Source: Ruminiclostridium josui JCM 17888
GTDB taxonomy: Bacteria > Bacillota > Clostridia > Acetivibrionales > DSM-1351
Direction of reading: 5' to 3'
Length of the DNA stretch: 64,000 nt
Assembly (NCBI RefSeq): GCF_000526495.1
Contig: NZ_JAGE01000001.1
Coordinates: 1 to 64,000 of the forward strand
Shown here: one piece after another, positions 1-8,449 of the stretch
How positions within the stretch are numbered: position 1 is the first letter of the stretch
How the letters are laid out: each line of letters opens with the position of its first letter
Program-made: the position numbers and the translations under genes
Notes under the pieces: generated by a model
What the model was told of the DNA's origin: nothing
The model's database searches: none
Seen by the model: only the letters and a program-made list of their open reading frames with translations

Positions 1-1015
1 TTGTTGCTGGTCCAACTTTTACTTGTCCTCGCAGACCTATTGGATATAATCGGTTTTTGTCAACATGAAAATCTTCAAACATCTGTCCATATATTCCGCA
101 TTCTGCATTTGCAAATATTTTCCCCATTGGAGGCTTGTTTTCCATAAATATACCTTTAAGCTCTCCAGGTGTTCCCTGCTCACCTTTTCTTACCGAAATA
201 ATGTTTGATTCCATTACTTCTCCGCTATTAACAGGCATTAATGTTCCTGTGTCAGCATCTGTTATTCCATGCCCCAGTGCACCAAATCCATGAGTTTCAG
301 GATCATAAAATGTCATTGTTCCTATACCCGCTGTGCTGTCTCTTACCCATAATCCAATATGATATTTCTTATCATTTACGCCTTCAATTGGATTAATGGT
401 AGTAGTCATTAATTCATTTCCTCGTTTGAATTTAATTGTCAGCTTGTCTCCTTTACTGTTATCAATCTGATTAATCAAATCTTTAATACATAACATCTTT
501 TTGTTATTTACTTCATAAATGATATCTCCAGTCTTTATCCCTCCGTCCTTGGCAGGTGCAGATTTAGAACCGTCAGCCTTATCAACTTCACTAAGACCGA
601 TTACTAAAATCCCATCCATTCTAATTTTTACACCTATAGTATTTCCGCATGCAGCAAGCTTTTTGCTAGGAATTATGTCTACTTGCATAGTCTTTAATGG
701 TATAACTCCAAAAGCTTTGAAATTAAGCTTCACCGAGCCTCTCTTTTGTGTTTTAAAAGAAAGGGGCGATATTAATTCCAAGTAATTCCCCTGAACTTTA
801 ATATCCGCATTATTAAGTTTTAAAACTGCTCTGTTATCAGCCTTTATATTTACAAAATAGAAGCTTTTAAAATTGTAAATATACTCCTCACCTTCCAGAA
901 GAATTAGTTTTTCTGGAATTACGGAAAATGCCTGCAAGTAACTGAGTGTAATAACACAAAAACAAACAAATAATAATACAAACAGCTTTTTCTTATTTGA
1001 TTTGATATAGTGCAT
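1..1015 (-). CDS. spoIVB: SpoIVB sporulation signalling serine peptidase (S55), C-terminus cut by window edge
   Basis: Forespore-secreted serine peptidase that crosses to the intermembrane space and triggers pro-sigma-K processing. Translating the minus strand from the ATG at 1015 gives 338 continuous residues that run off the window. I see a basic N-terminus, one hydrophobic signal/anchor segment (about residues 11-31), a PDZ-like region (about 130-215, with KDGGIKTGDIIYEVN) and the S55 core with the GHGITD motif, whose catalytic His is residue 249. The catalytic Ser lies outside the window. The ribosome-binding site is GGGAGAG, 8 nt before the ATG. It follows recN, the usual clostridial order, but a terminator separates the two, so spoIVB should have its own forespore promoter. 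I could not find a convincing sigma-F/G sequence. Confidence 0.93.
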   Translation of the reverse strand, partial: MHYIKSNKKKLFVLLFVCFCVITLSYLQAFSVIPEKLILLEGEEYIYNFKSFYFVNIKADNRAVLKLNNADIKVQGNYLELISPLSFKTQKRGSVKLNFKAFGVIPLKTMQVDIIPSKKLAACGNTIGVKIRMDGILVIGLSEVDKADGSKSAPAKDGGIKTGDIIYEVNNKKMLCIKDLINQIDNSKGDKLTIKFKRGNELMTTTINPIEGVNDKKYHIGLWVRDSTAGIGTMTFYDPETHGFGALGHGITDADTGTLMPVNSGEVMESNIISVRKGEQGTPGELKGIFMENKPPMGKIFANAECGIYGQMFEDFHVDKNRLYPIGLRGQVKVGPAT

Positions 1016-1070
1016 TTATTTTCACTCTCCCGATATTTAAAATATCTTTACGGCTGCTTGCGGATAATAA

Positions 1071-1093
1071 AATCACGCCCATTAAAGCGTGAT
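1071..1093 (-). terminator. Small hairpin between recN and spoIVB, possible second terminator
   Basis: Perfect 7-bp arms ATCACGC/GCGTGAT with an 8-nt loop. Read on the minus strand the hairpin is followed by TTTTATT. It could back up the recN terminator or be a structure in the spoIVB leader. The U-run is short, so confidence is low. Confidence 0.35.
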
Positions 1094-1143
1094 CTCAAAA
1101 TCATAATCATAAGTTAACCTTTATGCTTTTTTATTATTCAAGT

Positions 1144-1187
1144 AAAAAAAAACATGACAGGTAATTAAAACTCATATCTGTCATGTT
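1144..1187 (-). terminator. Intrinsic terminator after recN
   Basis: Ten-bp perfect stem AACATGACAG/CTGTCATGTT (1151-1160 and 1178-1187) followed on the minus strand by an uninterrupted run of T. It is placed about 35 nt after the recN stop and closes the long isoprenoid/recN gene cluster. Confidence 0.85.
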
Positions 1188-1221
1188 TAGCGATTTTCGA
1201 ATTTGGAAATGATTTCTGCAA

Positions 1222-2922
1222 TTATTTTTTCTTAAAATTTTCAGCAGCAAGAAGTAATTCTTCCGCATGCTTATAAGCAATGGATGTTATGTCAGAACCA
1301 CCTATTATTCTTGCTATTTCCTGTATACGGCCTTTTTTATCCAAAATTCTTACAGTTGTATATGTATTTTCACCGTTTGAATTTTTTTCAATATAAAGGT
1401 GATTATCAGCCATACAAGCCAACTGGGACAAGTGGGTTACACATATAACCTGGTGGGTTCTCGATATGTAGGACAGCTTTTCTCCAACCTTTTGAGCTGC
1501 TTTTCCGCTGATTCCAGTATCAATTTCATCAAATATAAGTGTTGGGATTTCATCCACATTAGCAAGAATTGTTTTTATGGCAAGCATAATTCTTGACATT
1601 TCACCACCTGAAGCTATTTTGCTAAGGGGTTTCAAAGGTTCTCCCACATTACTTGAAATCAGAAATTCCACATTATCCAAACCATTTTTAGTAAAATTAT
1701 TCTTTGCTTCATCTATTACAATATTAACTTTAAAACGGGCATTTTTCATTTCAAGATTTTCAAGTTCAGCGGTTATATTACTTTCAAGAACCAGAGCAGC
1801 CTTTTCCCTCTGAGAATGCAGTTTAGCAGCTATTTCTTGTAATTTTTTAATTATGGATACCAGCTGTTTTTTTAAATCTTCAGCAAGGCTTTCACTTTGA
1901 AGTAATTCGTCATATTCAATCTGAGATTTCTTAAGAAAATCCAAGGCCTCCAAAATGCCTGAGCCATACTTTCTCTTTACTCTAGTAATAATATCAAGTC
2001 TTTCTTCTATTACGGACAGTTCATTTGGGTCAAAATCATCTTCATCCCTTCTTGCTCTCAACTCTTCACAAATATCCTCAAGCTGGTAAACAACGGATTC
2101 CAGTTTTTCAGACAAAGGAATGAGCCCTTCATCGTACTTCTGAACAGCTGTAAGCTCTGAAAGTGCCTTGTTAATATTGTATAAAGCTGAATTACCAGTG
2201 TTTCCTCCATCACTGAGCAATTCATAAGAACTATGTATAGAATTCATTATTTTCTCAGAATTAGCCAGTAATTGTCTTCTTTTTAATAGTTCTTCGTCCT
2301 CGCCTTCCTTGAGTTTGGCATTTTTTATTTCATCAATCTGAAATTTAAGCATATCCATCCTGCGCTCAATTTCACCTTTATCTCCGACAATGCCTTTAAG
2401 TTTTGATTTTATTGATTTGTATTCCTCAAAGAGACTGTGATATTCAGACTTAACTTTTTGAATAGCTTCTCCGCCAAAAGCATCCAGCAATTCAATATGT
2501 GATTCTGTTTTAAGCAATGATTGATTGTCGTGCTGACCGTGGATATCCAAAAGAAGTTGTCCTACCTGTTTGAGTACAGAAACATTCACCAGTCTTCCAT
2601 TTATTCGGCATGCATTCTTTCCGCTTAAGCTTATTTCCCTTGATAGAATTAAGCTGCCATCCTCATGTTCGATACCCAGTTCATCCAAAATTTCATTTAT
2701 ATATGTACTGTCATATTCGAACACAGCTTCAATAAATGCCTTTTCTTTACCATTTCTAATTATGTCCCTGTTTACACGTTCTCCTAGGACAGCATTTATT
2801 GAATCAATAAGAATGGACTTTCCTGCACCAGTTTCACCAGTTAATACATTTAACCCTGGCGCAATTTCAAGACTTATCTTATCAATAAGTGCAATATTCT
2901 GGATATCCAGCTGTAACAGCAT
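1222..2922 (-). CDS. recN: DNA repair protein RecN
   Basis: SMC-like ATPase that acts early at double-strand breaks and helps RecA-dependent repair. 566 aa, the normal family length. Walker A GETGAGKS is at residues 29-36. A long central coiled-coil arm (about 150-370) separates it from the C-terminal ATPase half, which has the ABC-type signature ASGGEMSR and Walker B LIFDEIDTGISG. The ATG at 2922 has AGGTG upstream. It sits just downstream of argR (29-nt gap), the conserved argR-recN order of Firmicutes, and is the last gene before a strong terminator. Confidence 0.97.
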   Translation of the reverse strand: MLLQLDIQNIALIDKISLEIAPGLNVLTGETGAGKSILIDSINAVLGERVNRDIIRNGKEKAFIEAVFEYDSTYINEILDELGIEHEDGSLILSREISLSGKNACRINGRLVNVSVLKQVGQLLLDIHGQHDNQSLLKTESHIELLDAFGGEAIQKVKSEYHSLFEEYKSIKSKLKGIVGDKGEIERRMDMLKFQIDEIKNAKLKEGEDEELLKRRQLLANSEKIMNSIHSSYELLSDGGNTGNSALYNINKALSELTAVQKYDEGLIPLSEKLESVVYQLEDICEELRARRDEDDFDPNELSVIEERLDIITRVKRKYGSGILEALDFLKKSQIEYDELLQSESLAEDLKKQLVSIIKKLQEIAAKLHSQREKAALVLESNITAELENLEMKNARFKVNIVIDEAKNNFTKNGLDNVEFLISSNVGEPLKPLSKIASGGEMSRIMLAIKTILANVDEIPTLIFDEIDTGISGKAAQKVGEKLSYISRTHQVICVTHLSQLACMADNHLYIEKNSNGENTYTTVRILDKKGRIQEIARIIGGSDITSIAYKHAEELLLAAENFKKK

Positions 2923-2951
2923 ACAAAAACACCTGCCTGTTTATAAATAAT

Positions 2952-3404
2952 TTATGATTTTATCATTTTATTAAATTTGTTAACTATATCCTCAGCTATT
3001 TTTTCAGCCCTACAGACCATTATTAATGTATCGTCTCCAGCTATTGTTCCTAGTATTTCATTCCATTTAAGGGAATCAATGGCAGAACCCGCTGCCTGAG
3101 CCATACCTGAGAGTGTCTTAACAACAACGATATTATTAGCATAATCACTGGAAACATATGCTTCTGTAAGTATAGTTATCAATCTGTTTGAAACCTGATT
3201 TTCAGACTGAGCAAAGGCAGAATATTTATATTTGCCTTCAGGAGTCATAACCTTAATAAGCCTTAGTTCCTTAATATCACGAGAAACTGTAGCCTGAGTT
3301 ACATCCATTCCTTGCTCCTTAAGCTTTTCTGCAAGCTCTTCCTGTGTTTCAATATCGTTATTTTCAATAATATCCAAAATTTTTGCGTGTCTGTTATATT
3401 TCAT
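2952..3404 (-). CDS. argR: Arginine repressor ArgR
   Basis: Arginine-responsive transcription factor that represses arginine biosynthesis and activates catabolism; it binds ARG boxes as a hexamer. 150 aa. The N-terminal winged helix-turn-helix (about 1-70, with TQATVSRDIKELRLIK) is followed by the oligomerisation/arginine-binding domain with GTIAGDDTLIMVCR (about 117-131). The ribosome-binding site GAGGAG lies in the end of nadK, only 4 nt away, so the two are translationally close. ArgR here probably acts in trans; no arginine genes are nearby. Confidence 0.97.
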   Translation of the reverse strand: MKYNRHAKILDIIENNDIETQEELAEKLKEQGMDVTQATVSRDIKELRLIKVMTPEGKYKYSAFAQSENQVSNRLITILTEAYVSSDYANNIVVVKTLSGMAQAAGSAIDSLKWNEILGTIAGDDTLIMVCRAEKIAEDIVNKFNKMIKS

Positions 3405-3408
3405 AATC

Positions 3409-4269
3409 TTACTCCTCTTTTCTCCCGTAAATTTTACTTCTGAGTACGGTAAAAAAGTTCTTGGAATTTACTCTGATTATTTTTACTGTACTCTCTGTTT
3501 TCTCTATTTCAAGATAATCTCCACCTGTTATTTCAAGATTTTTCTGTCCGTCCACAGTCACCTTAGCTTTATGCTCAAACCCCTGGGATACACATATTTT
3601 TATTTTTCGCATATCCGATGTAATTAATGGTCTTGATGACAAAATATGCGGACAAATGGGAGTTATTATAATCAGTCCCGATGTAGGCTCAACTATGGGG
3701 CCTCCTGCCGATAAGGAATACGCCGTGGATCCTGTTGGGGTAGCCACAACAATACCATCTCCCGGATACATTTCAACAAGGTTATCATCAATGTAAGTAC
3801 TAAGGTGAAGTATTCTGGGAATGCCTCCTCTTGAAATTACAACATCATTTATTGCAACGTCTTGGGCAACCAATTTCCCATCCTTGTACAATTTTGATGA
3901 TAACATTATTCTATCTTCTAAAGTATACCTGTCATTCAATATGTTTTCTACCGCTTTGTCTATTTCACCCTTTTCTACATCAGTTAAGAACCCAAGGGAA
4001 CCAAGGTTAATACCCAACATAGGGAGTCCGTACAAATATGCAGTTCTGGCTGTTCTCAAAAAAGTGCCGTCTCCCCCGAGACATATGATCATATCGCAAT
4101 TATCACAAATTTCAACTACCAGGTTGTCAATATCATCCATTTCAAAAGAGCCGTCATAAGTAGGCAATACAGCTTGACCACCGTATTTTTGAATGCTCTC
4201 AACCAATTGATTTGTAAATTCTAAACCTTTGTCTTTTTCTCTATTTGTTATAATTCCGATTCTTTTCAT
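3409..4269 (-). CDS. nadK: NAD kinase
   Basis: Phosphorylates NAD to NADP in the cytoplasm. Hallmarks are the GGDGTFLRTAR motif, the NE/D region and the glycine-rich GDGIVVATPTGSTAYSLSAGGP segment (given here only as its key residues). I place the start at the ATG at 4269 (MKRIGII, 286 aa), because GGAGG lies about 9 nt upstream. An in-frame start 11 codons earlier would place this ribosome-binding site inside the coding sequence. The neighbours tlyA and argR form the usual dxs-tlyA-nadK-argR-recN series. Confidence 0.95.
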   Translation of the reverse strand: MKRIGIITNREKDKGLEFTNQLVESIQKYGGQAVLPTYDGSFEMDDIDNLVVEICDNCDMIICLGGDGTFLRTARTAYLYGLPMLGINLGSLGFLTDVEKGEIDKAVENILNDRYTLEDRIMLSSKLYKDGKLVAQDVAINDVVISRGGIPRILHLSTYIDDNLVEMYPGDGIVVATPTGSTAYSLSAGGPIVEPTSGLIIITPICPHILSSRPLITSDMRKIKICVSQGFEHKAKVTVDGQKNLEITGGDYLEIEKTESTVKIIRVNSKNFFTVLRSKIYGRKEE

Positions 4270-4334
4270 AGTCATCAGCCTCCATGAGCCGTGCAATAAC
4301 ATAGTTTATCTTTTTTTACACTTTAACAGATTAT

Positions 4335-5147
4335 TTAGCTTTTTACCAGTGTGTTGTGTGCTTCAGCAACAACACTTTCTACAAGTTCATTAATATCTTT
4401 TGAATCCTGATTTTCTTTTTTTGTCGTATATAATAAATACTCTATATTGCCTTCAGGCCCTTTAATGGGTGAAAAGGATAACTCTTTTATAAATAATTTA
4501 CTAGCAATAGCAAAATTAATTATATTAAATATAACTTCTTTATGAACAGCACTGTCTCTTACAACACCGTGCTTGCCAACCTTTTCACGCCCCGCCTCAA
4601 ACTGAGGTTTTATAAGACATACCAACTCCGCATTGTCCTTTAAAAGTGCCAAAACTGCCGGCAGCACCTTAGTAAGTGATATAAAGGAAACATCTATTGA
4701 TGCAAAATCAGATAAAAATCCGATATCCTCAGGCTTAACATATCTGACATTGGTACGTTCCATACATACGACTCTGGGGTCATTTCTCAACTCCCATGCC
4801 AGCTGACCATACCCAACATCTACAGCAACTACCTTTGTTGCACCGTTTTTAAGCATACAATCCGTAAATCCCCCTGTAGATGCGCCAATATCCAGACATG
4901 TCTTATCTGTAAGATTTATATTAAAAGCACTAATGGCTTTAGCAAGCTTTAATCCTCCCCTGCTAACGTAAGGATTAATATTTTCTTTTATTTCAACCTC
5001 ACATTCAACAGGGACTTTTGTTCCCGGCTTGTCCTCTCTGATTCCATCAATCCACACAAGACCAGCCATAATTGCACTCTTGCATTTTTCACGGCTTGAA
5101 AAGAAGCCTTTATTTACAAGTAGTACATCAAGTCTTTCCTTTTCCAA
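4335..5147 (-). CDS. tlyA: TlyA-family rRNA 2'-O-methyltransferase
   Basis: Putative 16S/23S rRNA (cytidine-2'-O)-methyltransferase, often annotated as hemolysin TlyA. 270 aa. It has an N-terminal S4 RNA-binding domain (about 3-62) and a FtsJ-like SAM domain with LDIGASTGGFTDCML (about 85-100) and KPQFEAGREKVGKHG. The start is TTG at 5147 with GGAGGG upstream. The gene lies 22 nt after dxs. Methylation rather than hemolysis is the likely role, from family knowledge. Confidence 0.93.
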   Translation of the reverse strand: MEKERLDVLLVNKGFFSSREKCKSAIMAGLVWIDGIREDKPGTKVPVECEVEIKENINPYVSRGGLKLAKAISAFNINLTDKTCLDIGASTGGFTDCMLKNGATKVVAVDVGYGQLAWELRNDPRVVCMERTNVRYVKPEDIGFLSDFASIDVSFISLTKVLPAVLALLKDNAELVCLIKPQFEAGREKVGKHGVVRDSAVHKEVIFNIINFAIASKLFIKELSFSPIKGPEGNIEYLLYTTKKENQDSKDINELVESVVAEAHNTLVKS

Positions 5148-5169
5148 AATATACCCTCCAAAATATTTA

Positions 5170-7041
5170 TTATAACGCGGTATTTTTTAACAAATCTATT
5201 ATATCATTTGTTACAGAGTCTGTATCTAATCTGATTTTTTTCATAAGTTCTTCTCTGGAACCATGAGGTATAAACTGCTCCGGCAAACCTTTTATTAGTA
5301 ACCGTGTTTTATAATTAAGAGTGTTAAGGGTATCAAGTACTCTGCTGCCGAATCCCCCCATTACACAATTATCCTCCAATGTTACAAGGTTTTGATATTT
5401 ATCTGCACATTTCTTAACCAATTCAACATCCAAAGGCTTAATAAACCTAGCGTTGACAACTCCTGCACTAATACCTTGCTCTTTCAGCTTTTCAGACACT
5501 TGTAAAGCTGTCTCAACCATACTGCCAACAGCGAGTATACACACATGCTGTCCCTCTTCCAGTACTACTCCTTTACCTAGTATTATAGGCATTTCCTGTT
5601 TAATTAAATCCTTTCCTCTGCCTCTAGGATATCTGACAGCTATAGGTCCGTTATGTTTGTTTATGGCATAATCAACCATTGCTTTAAGTTCATAATAATC
5701 GGCAGGAGCCATTATTGTAAAATTAGGTATGTGATTCAAAAATGATATATCAAATTCTCCCTGATGAGTTTCTCCATCCTCACCTACAATTCCAGCTCTG
5801 TCAACACCTAAAACTACATGCAGTTTCTGAATTGCTACATCGTGTATAAGCTGATCATATGCCCTTTGTAAAAATGATGAATAAACTGCAACAACAGGGA
5901 CCATACCGTTAATGGCCATTCCGGCCGCTGATGTAACTGCATGCTGTTCGGCTATACCCACGTCAAAAAACCTTTGGGGATACTTTTCGCTGAATTTGGA
6001 TAACCCAGTTCCTTTTGCCATTGCTGCTGATATGGCAACCACTCTGTTATTTATATCAGCTGCTTCTAAAACCGCTTCTCCAAAAACTTCAGAATAATCC
6101 GGTAGCTTCTTACCGTACGTTTCTCCTGTCTCTATCTCAAAAGGTGCTATTCCGTGAAATCTGTCAGGACTTTCTTCCGCATAGGAATAGCCCTTCCCTT
6201 TTTGAGTACATACATGAATCAGCACAGGCCCTTTTATTTTCTTTGCTGCCTGAATTGATTTGTTCAACTCATCTAGGCTATGCCCATCTACAGGTCCGTA
6301 ATACTTATAACCTAATTGCTCAAAAAATACTCCCGGCGTAATCAGGTATTTTACAGTACCTTTTAATTTACGGACAGCCTTCCTAGCCTTTTTACTAATA
6401 TTAGGCATTTTGTCAAGAAATTTATCTATATCTTCTTTAGTTTTTGTGTAAACTGGGTCAGTACGCAGTTTACTTAAATATCTTGACATTCCACCAACAT
6501 TCTGTGCTATAGACATTTCATTGTCATTAAGTATTACAATGAAATTACTTGTTAGTCTCCCAGCATCATTTAAGGCTTCATAAGCCATTCCGCCAGTCAT
6601 TGCCCCATCGCCTATAATAGCCATTACACTGTAGTTTTCTTTTTTTATATCCCTTGCACGGGCAATACCCAGCGCTGCAGAAATAGAAGTACTGCTATGC
6701 CCAGTGTTAAAGCAATCGTGTACACTTTCACAGGTTTTTGGAAATCCGGCTAAGCCTCCAAATTTTCGTAATGTATCGAAATCTTCCTTTCGGCCTGTCA
6801 ATATCTTGTGGACATAAGATTGATGCCCTACGTCCCAAACAATTTTGTCCTTATTTGTATTAAAGTTTTTATGAATCGAAAGTGTCAGTTCAACAACTCC
6901 CAGATTAGAAGCCAAATGCCCCCCAGTCTTTGAAACTTTATTTATAAGAAACGTTCTAATTTCTTCTGCAAGAACCTTTAATTCTTCTATCTCCAATTTT
7001 GCTACATCTTCAGGAGAGTTTATACCATTGAGATACCCCAC
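5170..7041 (-). CDS. dxs: 1-deoxy-D-xylulose-5-phosphate synthase
   Basis: First enzyme of the MEP isoprenoid pathway; condenses pyruvate and glyceraldehyde 3-phosphate using thiamine diphosphate. 623 aa, full length. The TPP-binding motif GDGAMTGGMAYEALNDAG is near residues 150-170. The GHSSTSIS His motif, the EDGETHQGEFD pyrimidine-domain motif and a C-terminal transketolase domain are all present. GTG start at 7041 with GGAG upstream. It follows oapA by 5 nt, so the two are co-transcribed, and it shares the cluster with ispA, linking precursor supply to prenyl diphosphate synthesis. Confidence 0.97.
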   Translation of the reverse strand: MGYLNGINSPEDVAKLEIEELKVLAEEIRTFLINKVSKTGGHLASNLGVVELTLSIHKNFNTNKDKIVWDVGHQSYVHKILTGRKEDFDTLRKFGGLAGFPKTCESVHDCFNTGHSSTSISAALGIARARDIKKENYSVMAIIGDGAMTGGMAYEALNDAGRLTSNFIVILNDNEMSIAQNVGGMSRYLSKLRTDPVYTKTKEDIDKFLDKMPNISKKARKAVRKLKGTVKYLITPGVFFEQLGYKYYGPVDGHSLDELNKSIQAAKKIKGPVLIHVCTQKGKGYSYAEESPDRFHGIAPFEIETGETYGKKLPDYSEVFGEAVLEAADINNRVVAISAAMAKGTGLSKFSEKYPQRFFDVGIAEQHAVTSAAGMAINGMVPVVAVYSSFLQRAYDQLIHDVAIQKLHVVLGVDRAGIVGEDGETHQGEFDISFLNHIPNFTIMAPADYYELKAMVDYAINKHNGPIAVRYPRGRGKDLIKQEMPIILGKGVVLEEGQHVCILAVGSMVETALQVSEKLKEQGISAGVVNARFIKPLDVELVKKCADKYQNLVTLEDNCVMGGFGSRVLDTLNTLNYKTRLLIKGLPEQFIPHGSREELMKKIRLDTDSVTNDIIDLLKNTAL

Positions 7042-7046
7042 TTGAA

Positions 7047-7709
7047 TTACTCCTTTATAGTACCTTTGTTAGCGCGTTTTTTTTTATTATTCCATTTCTT
7101 TTTCTTTTTAAAATTTATTTTTCCAAATAGAAATTTTATAACTACTGCTACTTTGTATATTATGTAATTACTGTTTTGCAATGCTATGGATTTACCCAGT
7201 GCTTTTCCTCCAACTGTTAGGGATGCAACCATTGCTGTAATGGAAAGTCCAAAAATAGAATTTTGTGCATCCGTACCGCCTCCCGAAAACTTGTATACAA
7301 TAAAGGCAGCCGCCGTACCGCTTATTACACCGCAAATATCCCCAACAACATCGTTGCAGAAATTTGAGACCTTGTCGGCATTTCTTATTAGCATAACAGC
7401 CTGTTTAGCACCATAAAGCTTTCTTGATGCCATAGAATGAAATGGTGCCTCATCCGCAGCTGTTGCAGCTGTACCTATAAGGTCAAATAATATACTTATG
7501 ATTATTATAACAAAAACAATAAGAAATGAAACAACTGTGGTAGCATTGCCTAATGTTTCATTTGAAAAAAAAGACATAAAAATTGAAATGAAAAAAGTTA
7601 TTACCGTTATTGATAATGTCCAAACTCTTGTTTCTTTTTTAGAGCTAACTGCATTAGCCCTGAATTTAACTTTCTTTTCATCGGCTGGATGTTTTAAATT
7701 ATCTTCCAC
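7047..7709 (-). CDS. oapA: OLE-associated protein OapA (DUF21/CNNM-like membrane protein)
   Basis: Membrane protein with no CBS domains, 220 aa. It has hydrophobic segments near residues 29-50, 57-80, 120-140 and 150-175. The central region GTAATAADEAPFHSMASRK, continuing to NADKVSNFCNDVVGDICG, resembles the DUF21 transmembrane module of CNNM/CorB proteins. The C-terminal tail is very lysine-rich (KKKKKWNNKKKRANKG), as expected for RNA binding. GTG start at 7709 with GGAGG upstream. It lies directly downstream of the OLE RNA and 5 nt upstream of dxs, the position known for OapA, which binds OLE RNA and carries it to the membrane. The assignment rests on this synteny and the domain pattern. 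Confidence 0.88.
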   Translation of the reverse strand: MEDNLKHPADEKKVKFRANAVSSKKETRVWTLSITVITFFISIFMSFFSNETLGNATTVVSFLIVFVIIIISILFDLIGTAATAADEAPFHSMASRKLYGAKQAVMLIRNADKVSNFCNDVVGDICGVISGTAAAFIVYKFSGGGTDAQNSIFGLSITAMVASLTVGGKALGKSIALQNSNYIIYKVAVVIKFLFGKINFKKKKKWNNKKKRANKGTIKE

Positions 7710-7731
7710 ACCAATCCTCCAAATTTATTAG

Positions 7732-8345
7732 AAAAACAGGTGGCAGTTTATTGAGTAAATTTTGCGGCTTAGGTCAGGCAGGATTTCCCTGACATGTGCT
7801 GGAATGTCGCCAAACCAGTGGTTTCCCTTTAAACATATCACCGTGCGTCTCCGTTTACGGGGCCTGATTACCACTTAGTCCACACTTTAATCCCCAACAA
7901 ACCACTTATAAGAACAGTCTAGGGGTTTTCCCCAACAGTCAAAATGATTCCTAGCCTCTTTTGCAAAAAGGGTTTCAAACAGCAATAATGCTTATATATC
8001 GGCCAATACATGAAGCATCTGATCCGTTATTCACCGAATTTCACTCAAGGCAGGCTACACTGTTCACAGCCATCATATAGACACCGCATAACAGGTTTAA
8101 TCCCTTTTCGTAGTCGAGGTGGCAAGCAAAAAGCTTGACTTTTCTTCCACAAGTAAGGGTCTCCACGGAAAAGGGGTCAACGCCCGCATGCCATTGCGGA
8201 TCGCCCCTAATCCTTAACTCCCAGCATCAACCCACCACTGGGCGTAGCAAGCCGACACCAGGAACTTCATCGATGTGCCCTTAAACGGATTTTTAGGCCC
8301 GTCTTCAGAATCATCAGTACTGACTAGAATACTGCGCCACCCTGT
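7732..8345 (-). ncRNA. ole: OLE RNA (ornate, large, extremophilic RNA), about 610 nt
   Basis: A 740-bp gap without reading frames separates ispA and oapA. Read on the minus strand the RNA starts near 8345 with ACAGGGTGGCGCAGT and ends near 7736 with ACTGCCACCTGT followed by five T. These ends pair with each other as a closing P1 stem. The length between them is 610 nt, the known OLE size. The interior is GC-richer than its flanks and has many small stems, for example GTCAGG/CCTGAC at 7773-7778 and 7788-7793. The surroundings (ispA upstream, OapA and dxs downstream) match the known OLE locus. OLE forms a membrane ribonucleoprotein linked to tolerance of alcohols, cold and magnesium stress. I did not align it to the family model. 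Confidence 0.88.
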
Positions 8346-8394
8346 TTTTTTGTCAATAGTAATAATAAAATAACTTAACTGTCATCGAGACATC

Positions 8395-8422
8395 ATTATA
8401 ACATAAAAATCTTGATAAACAA
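8395..8422 (-). promoter_or_regulatory. Candidate sigma-A promoter for OLE RNA-oapA-dxs
   Basis: Minus-strand TATAAT (8395-8400) with TTGTTT (8417-8422) 16 nt upstream, in the 104-nt space between ispA and the OLE RNA. Transcription would begin near 8388, about 40 nt before the P1 stem. The -35 match is poor (3 of 6), so this is a candidate only. Confidence 0.45.
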
Positions 8423-8449
8423 AGAGAATATTATTCCCCAAAATTTGTA

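Noticed and set aside
1094-1140. TGAATA as a sigma-G -35 box for spoIVB
   Set aside because: No -10 like CATACTA at the proper distance.
1399-1813. Plus-strand open frames inside recN
   Set aside because: They are antisense shadows of recN, lacking ribosome-binding sites and family features; the same holds for the other antisense frames across the window.
7741-8340. Possible short coding genes within the ispA-oapA gap
   Set aside because: No frame longer than a few dozen codons with ribosome-binding site; the paired ends and size fit an RNA.
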